64,000 bases of DNA, from assembly GCA_051294375.1 (NCBI GenBank), contig CM119270.1, positions 13,991,316-14,055,315 of the forward strand, read 5' to 3'. This DNA is from Paraspadella gotoi. Lineage: Eukaryota > Chaetognatha. A program made the translations under genes and the position numbers. This document shows positions 22,556-34,749 of this stretch, in pieces. Within the stretch, counting starts at the first letter, position 1; each line of letters begins with the position of its first letter. The notes beneath the pieces are model-generated. The model was not told where the DNA came from, did not search any database, and saw nothing but the letters and a program-made list of their open reading frames with translations.

Positions 22556-24215
22556 CAGAGAAGAAGAGAGAGAAGAGAGAGGAGAGGAGAGAGAGAGCAG
22601 AGGAGAAGAGAGAGAGAGAGAGAGAGATGAGCCACCCTTCAACTCCTCGATGGTAAGTTTGTTTACCGAGATTTTCACAGAAGCAAAACACAGTCATTGA
22701 TAACTTTCAATAAGATCTGTCACAGACACAATTCTTTTGAATTCATTCATCCGAATCCTTAGTTCGTCTTTTTTTTCTCAGTTTCACCAACTTTGTTTTC
22801 CAACGATTTTGTGGTGAAGCGACCCAACGACATTAAAAATACTCCTTGCACCCTGACCTTGGCTCTTTCCTTGCTACTGTCATATAATAAACTGGGGGAA
22901 ACTGAGCTAAAAGGCAGTAAACTTATCCTACACTCCATTCTTTTCCCATGAATCAGCTATCAAATTTAATCCATTTACTATTTACATCTCTTACTTATTC
23001 AGTCGAATCTATACAAAGGCGTCTTTTAAGTTTTATCGAACATTTTTTTAAACTTATTTTTTTCTTCTAAATTTTGTTTTAAACTATGAAATTGGTAACC
23101 AACATATAAATAATTAATATCCATTCATTTAAAAATAAGTTATCTTGCTTGCCCCTGACTTTGGACAGGCTTGTTTGTTTTCTAACCATTCCACGTTCCT
23201 AAACGTTAATCTTTATTGTTGGCAATTCGTTGGGAGCAAGAGCTATCAACCTTCGGGGAATTGTAGATATTTTCTGCGGTGACTGATCCTGACTGAACCG
23301 AGAAAACAAACACTCGTTAAATCAACCGGGCAAAAAAAAAAGATAAATACCATGATTGCCCCAAAAAAAAAAAAACACGTGCATCATCTGGACTTTTTTT
23401 TTCCTATAATAAACGAAACAATTCCCCCTCGCCAATCTCTCCCAATTGTTCTCCTCAGTTCAACTGGTTTCTTTTCCCTCCCGCACCCCAAAACAATTCG
23501 CGCCGATTAACTCGTGACACGATAGGGGTGTCGTCGTCCGAGGCGGCGGCCGCTGAGGATACTCAAGGTGCCCTCCACAGCACCCCTAAGAGAGCCCTTG
23601 CGATCGAGCAGCCCGAGGCCCGGGCAAAAATGGGGAGAGGAAAGTGGGCGGAGCCGCGCCCGCTGAAGGGTGAACGTTTTTTTTTTCCCCGCAGGGTTCG
23701 AAACCAAGAGGTTCCATTCTCTTCCGAGCAGAATAGAAATGACATTTTTTGCGCGAAAAAAATGCAAACAGGAGGAGACGATGTTCTTTTGTTGTTGTTG
23801 TTGTTGCATTCTTTACAATTGTTTTCTCTCGTTCTCGTAGGATCTGCCTCGCGTGCGTTGTATGTGGACTTGCTTATGCTTCTCGTTGAAAGAATGAACA
23901 ACTCGCAGTCACGAATTGTTAACTGTAAGCGTCAGCAGAGGAAAACTGCGTTTAGCTGTTGGTGTTATCGACGTGGTCACCCTCGTCGTGCATCGTCGCG
24001 GTCGTGTTGTCATTTCTGTGTTCTGCTTGGGATCGTCGTCATCGTCGTCGTCGTTTTTATTTTTAGATTTAGTCATCGTGCGTTTCAAGTCCGTAATCAT
24101 CCGGCGAGGGTCTATTTCACGCGTTTCGTTATTTTACGATTCATTTGGCAAAAGCGGACGTTATTTTCATCGTCCTCGTCGTAATTTTCGTCGTCGTTGT
24201 CATGGAATCGACATA
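22226..24215 (-). repeat. Large inverted repeat 1, right arm
   Basis: Inverted counterpart of 19400-21279. It carries a GA microsatellite at 22495-22627 in the position of the left arm's N gap. At its outer end it still matches the last unit of the acidic minisatellite (cgacatagttgtc), and similarity stops there. Confidence 0.9.
23085..23180 (-). repeat. Dispersed repeat, copy 2 (partial, inside right arm)
   Basis: Reverse complement of the copy at 20329-20415, as expected from its place in the inverted repeat. Confidence 0.85.
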
Positions 24216-24780
24216 GTTGTCGAGAATTTCGTCATTCAAGTCTTAATCTCGAAAAAGGATTGAAGAAGACGAATGACAGGAAGAGGAAATTAAAAGGAGA
24301 GTATCAATTTTTGAATGTGAAGCATAAAAGTCGGCGATATTCGAATTTGTATATTGATTAATGAATATATGCGACGACATCTGTTAATCAAAATAATTTT
24401 TAACTTCACGGACCGAGGAAATTTAAAAACTAGTTGAAAAGGATTATATTTATTTAGAGATATTGAATTTTAACTAAGCTCTAATTTGACGAAGGTTATA
24501 ATAGAATAGAATCAACTTGAATAATAAAATGAAAAGGAATCGATCGGTTCTACCTCTCACCCGCTTCTTTTCAAAACGACTCCACTGTATTCACTCATTT
24601 TCTTCTTTCAAAGTCGACTTGTTTATTACTGTATCTGCTTCGCTACTTCGCATATAAATGAAAAACGGAATTTCATTTTTTTCCCTTACTTTTCTTTCTT
24701 ATTCTTTCTTTTTTATTTATTTTTTTTTTCTCTGTTTTAATCGGCGGCGTCGTCCATTGAAGCGAGAGCGGCGACTTCTC
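24216..24780. other. AT-rich non-coding stretch
   Basis: No exon-like block or repeat recognised. Confidence 0.6.
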
Positions 24781-24789
24781 ATTTTTTTT

Positions 24790-24923
<134 letters not shown>

Positions 24924-25390
24924 TTTTTAAAAGTGTTCTCACTCGACTGCCTCTTTTCAGAGGCAACGACGCCGCAGATCTTCACGCAAAATTCATTGCG
25001 TTTTTCTTGTTGTTTTACAACTTTATGTTTTTGTTGTTCTCGCTGCCTAATGAGTTCGTTGTATACATATTTTAGTTTGGTTTATCTTGGAATTACAAAT
25101 ATAATTTTTATAATTTTTTTCACTATCAAATTTTTAATATAAATTAGGCATTCTAGATATCGCAGTCAAGTTGGCTTTATTTCATACATTAGTCCAACTC
25201 AAATCCGTAATAAAGGGGTGATGACAAAAATATATATAAAGCATAAGCTTTTTATAAGTTTAGTAGAGCTAACGATATATTCATTTTTTTGTTTGCATCT
25301 TGTTCATCATTTTGATCTATTTTCGGCTTGGTAATCAACGCAAACTGTTTAAATATTCATGACATCACAAAAAAGAAGAGAAAGAGGGAG

Positions 25391-26189
25391 NNNNNNNNNN
25401 NNNNNNNNNNNNNNNNNNNNNNNNNNNNNNNNNNNNNNNNNNNNNNNNNNNNNNNNNNNNNNNNNNNNNNNNNNNNNNNNNNNNNNNNNNNNNNNNNNNN
25501 NNNNNNNNNNNNNNNNNNNNNNNNNNNNNNNNNNNNNNNNNNNNNNNNNNNNNNNNNNNNNNNNNNNNNNNNNNNNNNNNNNNNNNNNNNNNNNNNNNNN
25601 NNNNNNNNNNNNNNNNNNNNNNNNNNNNNNNNNNNNNNNNNNNNNNNNNNNNNNNNNNNNNNNNNNNNNNNNNNNNNNNNNCTAACATCGAAACATCGCG
25701 TTCTGTGGAACCAAAGAGAAACTAATCAACCGTATTATGAACCTCGTTGCTAAAACGCCTCGTGGGAACGACGACGACGACGACNNNNNNNNNNNNNNNN
25801 NNNNNNNNNNNNNNNNNNNNNNNNNNNNNNNNNNNNNNNNNNNNNNNNNNNNNNNNNNNNNNNNNNNNNNNNNNNNNNNNNNNNNNNNNNNNNNNNNNNN
25901 NNNNNNNNNNNNNNNNNNNNNNNNNNNNNNNNNNNNNNNNNNNNNNNNNNNNNNNNNNNNNNNNNNNNNNNNNNNNNNNNNNNNNNNNNNNNNNNNNNNN
26001 NNNNNNNNNNNNNNNNNNNNNNNNNNNNNNNNNNNNNNNNNNNNNNNNNNNNNNNNNNNNNNNNNNNNNNNNNNNNNNNNNNNNNNNNNNNNNNNNNNNN
26101 NNNNNNNNNNNNNNNNNNNNNNNNNNNNNNNNNNNNNNNNNNNNNNNNNNNNNNNNNNNNNNNNNNNNNNNNNNNNNNNNNNNNNNNNN
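25391..26189. other. Two assembly gaps around 103 known bases
   Basis: N runs 25391-25681 and 25785-26189. The right edge of the island between them is a (GAC)n run that enters the second gap. Confidence 1.
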
Positions 26190-27355
26190 GGGCGATAGCG
26201 GGGTGGAGAGATTGTCGAAGGGTAGAGTGTTAAAATTTCAGTTTGTTGATGGTGTTAATTATTGACTATGCACGATAAAAAATAATAATCTCAAGTCATT
26301 GCAATAATCTTACATTTCTCGAAGCTGAAAAGAGCGAATTAAGCTGCAAGAGCAGCATCTATTTATAGATTTAAGGGGGTGTTTATCCGCAAAACAGTAA
26401 AGAGAGGATGCGTTAGAGACGGAGGCGAAGGTTTAAGGGGATAACAACTGACTCAGAATACGGGGGAAGATGTTGTCATTTGCGGGGGAATAAAGGGCGT
26501 CTTTCTCTCCGTCTTTTCCTTTCGAATGCTGTCTCTCTCTTTCTATCTCGTCTGACTGTCTCTAGCTTTTTATCCCACGTCCCCAGTCGTCCCCTCTCAC
26601 TCTCTCTCACTCTCTCTCACTCTCTCTCTCCGGCAGAAAACTCTTAGTACAGCGTTCGCCGCTCGGCTTAAAATCGCGAAAAAGCCGATTAAGGAGTTTT
26701 AAATGCGGCTAAAAGCAGCCATTTTTTCTCTCTCTCTCTCTATCATTCTCTTTCTCACTCTCCTTTTCGCCGCAAATTTAATTCAAATCGGTTTGAAATT
26801 CGCTTCTATTCTAGAAATCAATTTCGAAATTCGCTTATATTCTATGTAGAAATCGCTTTTGGAAATTGCTCTTGGAAAACACTGGAATCACCTTTGGTTT
26901 CCAATAATTGTGAATGGAACTATACCAACATTTTAAAATACTGTAATTTGTCTTCCGGAGTTTTTTTAAATAAATAAAAATTGTTAACAGCATTTCCAAT
27001 GGCGCACGTCTGCAAATTGCTGAAGTTTATTGATTGGAAAAGATTTTATCAAACTCCCGATAAAACTATTCGTGACACATGCGAGATTTTGTAATTTTTT
27101 GGACTTTAGTACAACTCGCAGAAAGATTAACAAACTATATAATTTGATGTTAAATTTAAGAATAAAACATTTTTTTTCTTAAAAAAAATCTGATAATTAG
27201 GCTATTACTATGCTAATTTTAATTTCAAAGGTCTACTCAATTATACATCATGATTAAAGTTTTGTTTCTTATATACTGGCTACAGACTTTAAAATTTTGT
27301 TCAAAAGAGGAAAATTAAATTAAATTAATTTTAAGGTTCATCCCTTTCCATTTTC
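26190..27355. other. Non-coding stretch, CT-rich patches
   Basis: Short CACTCTCTCT arrays at 26600-26630 and CT runs near 26730. AT-rich from 26900. No supported gene. Confidence 0.55.
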
Positions 27356-27356
27356 A

Positions 27357-27357
<1 letters not shown>

Positions 27358-27429
<72 letters not shown>
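27358..27429. repeat. (CT)n microsatellite, about 35 units
   Basis: Uninterrupted CT dinucleotide run. Confidence 0.98.
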
Positions 27430-27432
<3 letters not shown>

Positions 27433-28146
27433 AAAAGATCCACTAAAAACAACAGATGGTGAATTCTGATCGTCGATGACCAAGAAATGAGGAGAAGGTG
27501 AAGTAAGAACATCGAGGAAATGAGTAAAAATGGATGAAAGAAAAAAGATGATAAAGATGGTGGAAATGAAGTTAGAAACACTTAAAATAAAAATAAATAA
27601 TGAATTCGAGTAGGGGTTGGCAAGGAATGACGAAACCAAAATATTACGTGAAAATGTTTTAAAAGACTATATAATATAAAAGAAAAGATTAAAATGAACC
27701 AATCTGTAAATGAAAGATTGAAAATGACGTTGCGTTAAGGGAAAAATGGGCGACGTGAACGATGAAGATTTCGAATTAAAAAAAAGGAAGAAAAAAGAAA
27801 AAAAAGGAAAGAAAGACAGCAATAAAAAAGAAGAAAAGTAAGAAAGAAATGAAGAAAAAAAGTAAATGAGAAAGAAAGAGAAAAGGAGAAAAGAGAGAAA
27901 GCGTGAATGAAAAGTCTTTGAGGTCGAAAAAAATTGGAAAGGCTTNNNNNNNNNNNNNNNNNNNNNNNNNNNNNNNNNNNNNNNNNNNNNNNNNNNNNNN
28001 NNNNNNNNNNNNNNNNNNNNNNNNNNNNNNNNNNNNNNNNNNNNNNNNNNNNNNNNNNNNNNNNNNNNNNNNNNNNNNNNNNNNNNNNNNNNNNNNNNNN
28101 NNNNNNNNNNNNNNNNNNGAAAGGTTTTTAACAAAGAGCACTTAAC

Positions 28147-28428
28147 ATGAGCGTTTATGAAATTGTGAACATCAACAAGAGCTTCACCATTAACTCATTG
28201 GAAAAGGGATCCAATTTTGGAATAAAAAAAAATTGCATCATTAAAAAAATAGATAACCATATTAGGGGTCTAATTACATTTCGTGCAACGAATTCTGGGT
28301 CGACGATAAAACGGAAAAGAAAAGAAAATAAATTGTGGCACAACATTTTTGCGAGTCTTCGACAAAATTGCTCGTATTCATTGGCGTTGCTCATGCAATA
28401 CTGTGATACGTATGTAAAACAATATGTA
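28147..28428 (+). CDS. Open frame running into a 993-N gap, unidentified
   Basis: An ATG opens a 94-codon frame (MSVYEIVNINKSFTINSLEK onward, later CSYSLALLMQYC) that is still open at the gap 28429-29421. The composition is AT-driven (Lys/Asn/Ile-rich), and no domain is recognised. It could be chance; the gap prevents judgement. Confidence 0.2.
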
Positions 28429-29421
28429 NNNNNNNNNNNNNNNNNNNNNNNNNNNNNNNNNNNNNNNNNNNNNNNNNNNNNNNNNNNNNNNNNNNNNNNN
28501 NNNNNNNNNNNNNNNNNNNNNNNNNNNNNNNNNNNNNNNNNNNNNNNNNNNNNNNNNNNNNNNNNNNNNNNNNNNNNNNNNNNNNNNNNNNNNNNNNNNN
28601 NNNNNNNNNNNNNNNNNNNNNNNNNNNNNNNNNNNNNNNNNNNNNNNNNNNNNNNNNNNNNNNNNNNNNNNNNNNNNNNNNNNNNNNNNNNNNNNNNNNN
28701 NNNNNNNNNNNNNNNNNNNNNNNNNNNNNNNNNNNNNNNNNNNNNNNNNNNNNNNNNNNNNNNNNNNNNNNNNNNNNNNNNNNNNNNNNNNNNNNNNNNN
28801 NNNNNNNNNNNNNNNNNNNNNNNNNNNNNNNNNNNNNNNNNNNNNNNNNNNNNNNNNNNNNNNNNNNNNNNNNNNNNNNNNNNNNNNNNNNNNNNNNNNN
28901 NNNNNNNNNNNNNNNNNNNNNNNNNNNNNNNNNNNNNNNNNNNNNNNNNNNNNNNNNNNNNNNNNNNNNNNNNNNNNNNNNNNNNNNNNNNNNNNNNNNN
29001 NNNNNNNNNNNNNNNNNNNNNNNNNNNNNNNNNNNNNNNNNNNNNNNNNNNNNNNNNNNNNNNNNNNNNNNNNNNNNNNNNNNNNNNNNNNNNNNNNNNN
29101 NNNNNNNNNNNNNNNNNNNNNNNNNNNNNNNNNNNNNNNNNNNNNNNNNNNNNNNNNNNNNNNNNNNNNNNNNNNNNNNNNNNNNNNNNNNNNNNNNNNN
29201 NNNNNNNNNNNNNNNNNNNNNNNNNNNNNNNNNNNNNNNNNNNNNNNNNNNNNNNNNNNNNNNNNNNNNNNNNNNNNNNNNNNNNNNNNNNNNNNNNNNN
29301 NNNNNNNNNNNNNNNNNNNNNNNNNNNNNNNNNNNNNNNNNNNNNNNNNNNNNNNNNNNNNNNNNNNNNNNNNNNNNNNNNNNNNNNNNNNNNNNNNNNN
29401 NNNNNNNNNNNNNNNNNNNNN
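28429..29421. other. Assembly gap (993 N)
   Basis: Right edge is a GA microsatellite (29422-29448), the likely cause of the break. Confidence 1.
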
Positions 29422-29492
29422 GAGAGAGAGAGAGAGAGAGAGAGAGAGCGTCAGGCAGAAATCAATTTCCATTCCGTTTCTCATTTCCGCAG

Positions 29493-29609
29493 AACAAAGT
29501 GAAGAACGAGGAGAACAAAGTGAAGAACGGGGAGAACAAAGTGAAGAACCGCGCGAAGGGCGACGAGTTGAAGAGCCTCTTCACGTCGTCCGCTCACAAG
29601 TGCCAGTAG
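29493..29609 (+). CDS. Possible terminal exon with heptad-like NKVKN repeats
   Basis: After an acceptor (tcatttccgcag, 29492) a frame of 38 codons reads NKVKNEENKVKNGENKVKN, three copies of a 7-residue (21-bp) unit, then KGDELKSLFTSSAHKCQ and TAG. The basic/acidic heptad repeat suggests a short coiled coil. The sequence upstream is in the gap. It may belong with 30131-30297. Unidentified. Confidence 0.35.
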   Translation, partial: NKVKNEENKVKNGENKVKNRAKGDELKSLFTSSAHKCQ

Positions 29610-30130
29610 AGTCCTCTCGCTGGCGGGAGACCGTTGCATCTCTGTCTCTTTGTGTCTATGTCTCTCTCTTCTTCTCTCTTTATTTCTCAATCCATTTTCC
29701 TATAGCTGAAGACTCCATCTCCTTCTCTTTATNNNNNNNNNNNNNNNNNNNNNNNNNNNNNNNNNNNNNNNNNNNNNNNNNNNNNNNNNNNNNNNNNNNN
29801 NNNNNNNNNNNNNNNNNNNNNNNNNNNNNNNNNNNNNNNNNNNNNNNNNNNNNNNNNNNNNNNNNNNNNNNNNNNNNNNNNNNNNNNNNNNNNNNNNNNN
29901 NNNNNNNNNNNNNNNNNNNCTCTCTTTCCAAGCCGCTCTCTTTTACTCTCCAACTGAAGTGTAATTGTCGAACGTTTTGTCAAATGATTAACGATTATTT
30001 TTTTTCCGACTTTTATTTGCAAGTTGTACAGAAAAGGTTTTTAAGTGTTATAAAACGTTAATTTAAAGTAACTAAATTTAAACGTTTAGTAACATAATTC
30101 ATATATGAAGTTTATTTTTTTGACATGAAG

Positions 30131-30297
30131 ATACCGAAAACGAAAAGGCGACGGCGACTTTAGACCCTCAGAGGCCGACCCAAATCATTGGTCCCTTTTC
30201 GTCGAAGCCGTCTCGATTTAACAAGGAAGCGGGGAATCAGAAATACACGAGACTTTCTCTAATTGCGCGGGAAAAACCACAACAATTCGCTGAATAA
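30131..30297 (+). CDS. Probable C-terminal exon, unidentified
   Basis: An acceptor-like tttttttgacatgaag precedes a frame open through DPQRPTQIIGPFSSKPSRFN and NQKYTRLSLIAREK to FAE and TAA at 30295-30297. Composition is non-repetitive and protein-like, in contrast to the surroundings. No family is recognised. The frame is already open before the acceptor, so the exon edge is not certain. Confidence 0.4.
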
Positions 30298-30764
30298 CCT
30301 TTACTAATATTTAAGAATTTCTTTGCGCCAAACTCAGTTAAGTCCGGCAATATTGAATTTCCTTCTGGAAGGGAAGTATCGTTGTCGTCGTCGTCGTCGT
30401 CGTCGTCGTTCATATCGTCTTCAACGATGCGTCTATACTTGTCCTCGCGTCGTGATAACGATGACAACCTTCGCTAAAGGCCAAGCGAGCGATAAAGGGG
30501 AGGAAAGGAGAAGGGAGGAAAAGGAAAGAGAGAGAAAGTAAGTCAATGAAAGTAGGGGTATAATGAGAATAGAAAAAAAAACACCAAGGACTGGGGTAAG
30601 AAGGAAAACATAGAAGAAGCAGAATAAGGAGAAAATTAAAAAAAGTCAAGCGTCGTTAATAGAAGGGCGAAGGAGAAAGAGAAAGGTAACAAAGAAAGAG
30701 AAGCTAAAACTGTTGATAAGAAGGAGCGACGGCGAAGGAGAATGGGGGCAGAAAAGACAGGCAC

Positions 30765-31473
30765 NNNNNNNNNNNNNNNNNNNNNNNNNNNNNNNNNNNN
30801 NNNNNNNNNNNNNNNNNNNNNNNNNNNNNNNNNNNNNNNNNNNNNNNNNNNNNNNNNNNNNNNNNNNNNNNNNNNNNNNNNNNNNNNNNNNNNNNNNNNN
30901 NNNNNNNNNNNNNNNNNNNNNNNNNNNNNNNNNNNNNNNNNNNNNNNNNNNNNNNNNNNNNNNNNNNNNNNNNNNNNNNNNNNNNNNNNNNNNNNNNNNN
31001 NNNNNNNNNNNNNNNNNNNNNNNNNNNNNNNNNNNNNNNNNNNNNNNNNNNNNNNNNNNNNNNNNNNNNNNNNNNNNNNNNNNNNNNNNNNNNNNNNNNN
31101 NNNNNNNNNNNNNNNNNNNNNNNNNNNNNNNNNNNNNNNNNNNNNNNNNNNNNNNNNNNNNNNNNNNNNNNNNNNNNNNNNNNNNNNNNNNNNNNNNNNN
31201 NNNNNNNNNNNNNNNNNNNNNNNNNNNNNNNNNNNNNNNNNNNNNNNNNNNNNNNNNNNNNNNNNNNNNNNNNNNNNNNNNNNNNNNNNNNNNNNNNNNN
31301 NNNNNNNNNNNNNNNNNNNNNNNNNNNNNNNNNNNNNNNNNNNNNNNNNNNNNNNNNNNNNNNNNNNNNNNNNNNNNNNNNNNNNNNNNNNNNNNNNNNN
31401 NNNNNNNNNNNNNNNNNNNNNNNNNNNNNNNNNNNNNNNNNNNNNNNNNNNNNNNNNNNNNNNNNNNNNNNNN
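30765..31473. other. Assembly gap (709 N)
   Basis: Both flanks carry the same purine-rich unit (agaagggcgaaggagaaagagaaa near 30660 and again near 31500 and 31560), so the gap lies inside a local tandem duplication. Confidence 1.
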
Positions 31474-31896
31474 AAAGTGAAAGAGCGGTCGTTGATAGGA
31501 GGGCGAAGGAGAAAGAGAAAAGTAACAAAAAGAAGCTTAAAAAAGTCAAGCGTCGTGATAGAAGGCGAAGGAGAAAGAGAAAGGGTAACATAAACAAAAA
31601 GAGAATGCTAAACAAGGGGTAACAAAAAAAAGAGAAGCTAAAAAAAGTGAATGAGGAAGATCGAAAGACAATAAATTGTATTGTGTTAAATCTCGATCGC
31701 AAATTAATATTTCCAGGCAAATTATCATACTAATCATGTTTACACATATTAATCATATTAATATTAATAACATTAATCACATCAATCTTATTAATCAATC
31801 ATATTGAAACATTCTTTAAAACATTATACCACTTCTTTGATACGGAAGCCAGGTACTCTGAGAGTGAATAAACGAGACTGTGAGAGAGTCTTGATG

Positions 31897-32039
31897 GAAA
31901 GCTTGCAGGGACCTGCTCCGTCATTATCTTGTAAGAGTGATGGAGGCCTTAAACCACCAAAGCCTGTCCAAAGTCAGGGGCAAGATTGCTTGTTTATTAA
32001 ATGAATGGATAATTTTTATATTAGTTGTACCAATTTCAT
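31897..32039 (+). repeat. Dispersed repeat, copy 3 (about 143 bp)
   Basis: Runs from AAAGCTTGCAGGGACCTGCT through AAGCCTGTCCAAAGTCAGGGG to TTGTACCAATTTCAT and is nearly identical to 48596-48737. It includes the hairpin GCAGG-GA-CCTGC. It contains no Pol III boxes I can identify, so a SINE label is not supported. Confidence 0.9.
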
Positions 32040-32544
32040 TTATTCAATTTGACTCTTTCGAATAAAGAAAAGGGATGAACCGCAAAAGAGACGTGCATAG
32101 TGCATAGTGAATGGTGCACAACAAATATCAACTGAACGCTTTGCAAAAACCTATCGGTCCGCAGTCCGCATCGTAACTACCAGTTTTTCTGAGAGGATCT
32201 GTTCGACCGGCCACTGGCCAGGAGGCGCTAAAAGGTACAAGAGCTGCCACAGCCTTTTATTTCGCTTGACATCTGGACTCTGGAGCACACAACTGATACA
32301 GCGGCAGCATCCGATACCCGACTCGTCAGATAGTCGCAGCAGCAGCTCCTGACAGCAGCAGCACTAGAAAGCAGCCGCATCCGGACGAGCAAAAGGCAAA
32401 TTGATGGGGTTAAATTTAGGGTCAGCCGAGGAAATGGAAAAAGAAGTGAAGATCTGAGGAGTTAAAAGCAAAAAATGGGAAAAAAAAGGGGAAAAAAAGG
32501 AAAAAGGAAATAAAGAGATTTGGGAAGAAGAGAAAGAAAGAAAG

Positions 32545-33151
<607 letters not shown>

Positions 33152-33359
33152 AATGAGGAAGGAGTGAGAGAGAGATACAGACCATGAGAGAGAGCAAAAA
33201 AGAATAAATTTGGTTAAAAAGAAATACAAAAAATATTAAACATTCAAGCATTATTTTTTCAATAAAGAATGAGCCCCATTTTATTATTCAATCGCTATAA
33301 AATAGTTTAAAATTTAAAATGCTAAATTTCGATGCAATACACCAGGACTTTTCTCAAAA

Positions 33360-33700
33360 GGTAGTCGGGCATTGCCAAGGTTCACCCCGCCTATAAGCTT
33401 GGCACCTTCAGTCGTGACCCTGTGGCTCATTGAGTAAAGCCATCAGCTCATGACCGCTAGGTACCTACCCAGTGGGAAGTGTGAAGACGGCCGTAAGCCG
33501 TCTTGAGGGAATGGAAAACCATCAAACCTGGTTCCAAGCCCAGGACCCGTTCCATGGCTGCTAGAGGGGGTTAAAGAAGTTGCGGATAGCATTCTTCAAC
33601 CCCACATAGCGCCTTATCCACAAATAAACATTAGCTGAATATTAATAAACAAACACGAAGTTTCGTACGGTCGCTTTTCAGAATAATAATAATAATAAAC
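33360..33700 (+). mobile_element. Candidate retroelement fragment with (AAT)n tail
   Basis: A GC-balanced block (ttcaccccgcctataagc ... tggttccaagcccaggac) stands out from AT-rich DNA and is followed by an (AAT)n run at 33683-33700, like the tail of a LINE or SINE. It has a box A-like TGGCTCATTGAG (33421) and a box B-like GGTTCCAAGCCC, but they lie about 110 bases apart, too far for a simple tRNA-derived promoter. Class not determined. Confidence 0.35.
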
Positions 33701-34049
33701 TCTGGGATAAACAATTTTTCTTTACGAGGAATTAACTTGTTATAAATAAACATCGTGGCCGTCGTTTGAACGACGTTTTGACGTTTTATTTATTTATCTT
33801 TTTCAATTTTTTTTTTTTTTGCGACTTTTGTCTCTGCTATCTTCTGTCGTTGACAAATGCATATATTCTCTCTCTCTCTTCCTCCTCCTTCCTCTCTCCT
33901 CTTCTCGGCGGCTCCGCTTCGTTCTCTTCCTCCCCTTCCGGGGTTTACTCGTCGTGTCATCGTCGTCGTTCTTTGTAGCGTCAAAAATTTTTTGGGCGAG
34001 ATTTTGAAGTATTTGCAGCTGCAGGCATTGGACCACGGCCAGCGACGAC

Positions 34050-34190
34050 GACGATGAAGACGACGTCGACCCAACTCGCGAAGAAGATTGAAGCGACGAA
34101 ATAGAACGACGGACGACGATCGACGACGAGACGACCGACGACGACGACGACGACGACTGCGACGACGACGACGCCGATCAACGCCTCGAT
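34050..34190. repeat. (GAC)n-rich tract
   Basis: Dense GAC/CGA trinucleotides. Poly-Val and poly-Arg frames are artefacts of it. Confidence 0.9.
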
Positions 34191-34295
34191 TTTTCCTCCA
34201 GTCAGAAAGACTGGCGACGGCTTGATTGCGAGAAGAATACAAAAATATTGTCTACTGTAATCTTTTTCACGATTTTTCATTGAATTTTAACTTAC

Positions 34296-34697
34296 GTCAC
34301 TATATTTCTTAAGACTGGCGCTTCCCTTCGTTTCAGAGAGGCAGACGGGGTTCCCCTCGGTGACAGACAGGGCGAGAAAATGAGAGAACGGAAAGTTAGA
34401 AAGAGAGAGAGAGTGAGAGAGAGAGGGGGAGAGAGAGAGAGAGACCTTAGGAGTGCTGGTCTCGTCTTCCCACGGGCGTGACATTTTCTCAAACTCCGTC
34501 TGTCAATTAAGGGAGATTTCCTTCTCCCTGCCCACTGTCTGTAGGAACCATTTTCTAATCGTCATCGGGGGTCCACAATTAAAGGTCCAGTATTCCTGTT
34601 CCACGCCAGGGGTCAGTTTTCTTTCGCAAGGGGGGTCGTTATTATTCGATGTTAAGCAACAGACGTCGCGTTTCGATCTCACGACCGTCGGGGGCCG
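34296..34697 (-). CDS. Exon pair of an unidentified Cys-containing protein
   Basis: On the complement a frame runs from 34697 with DVCCLTSNNNDPPCERKLTP and EQEYWTFNCGPPMTIRKWF, meets a TGA (34505-34503), then continues in the same frame with QTEFEKMSRPWEDETSTPK to a donor CTAAG/GTCTCT at 34446. A second block after the GA/CT tract, TEGNPVCLSETKGSASLKK, ends at a consensus donor GTGAC/GTAAGT at 34296 and is in frame with the first. Sequence content is protein-like, with paired cysteines suggesting an extracellular fold. The TGA could be real or a sequence error. No family recognised. Confidence 0.4.
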
Positions 34698-34749
34698 CTA
34701 CGAGCTTCTTGGGAGCAGTAAACAAAACAAAAACAAACCTACTCTTTAT

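Noticed and set aside
4123-23901. Tandem direct repeats of 24-50 bp with unique spacers, as in a CRISPR array
   Set aside because: None found; repeats here are satellites and the organism is a eukaryote.
23528-24184. Long + strand frame of 218 codons
   Set aside because: It runs through the right arm of the inverted repeat and GTC repeats; the homologous frame in the left arm is broken, and no domain is visible.
33360-33620. tRNA-derived SINE
   Set aside because: Box A-like and box B-like words are too far apart and no tRNA fold is seen; kept only as an unclassified retroelement-like block.
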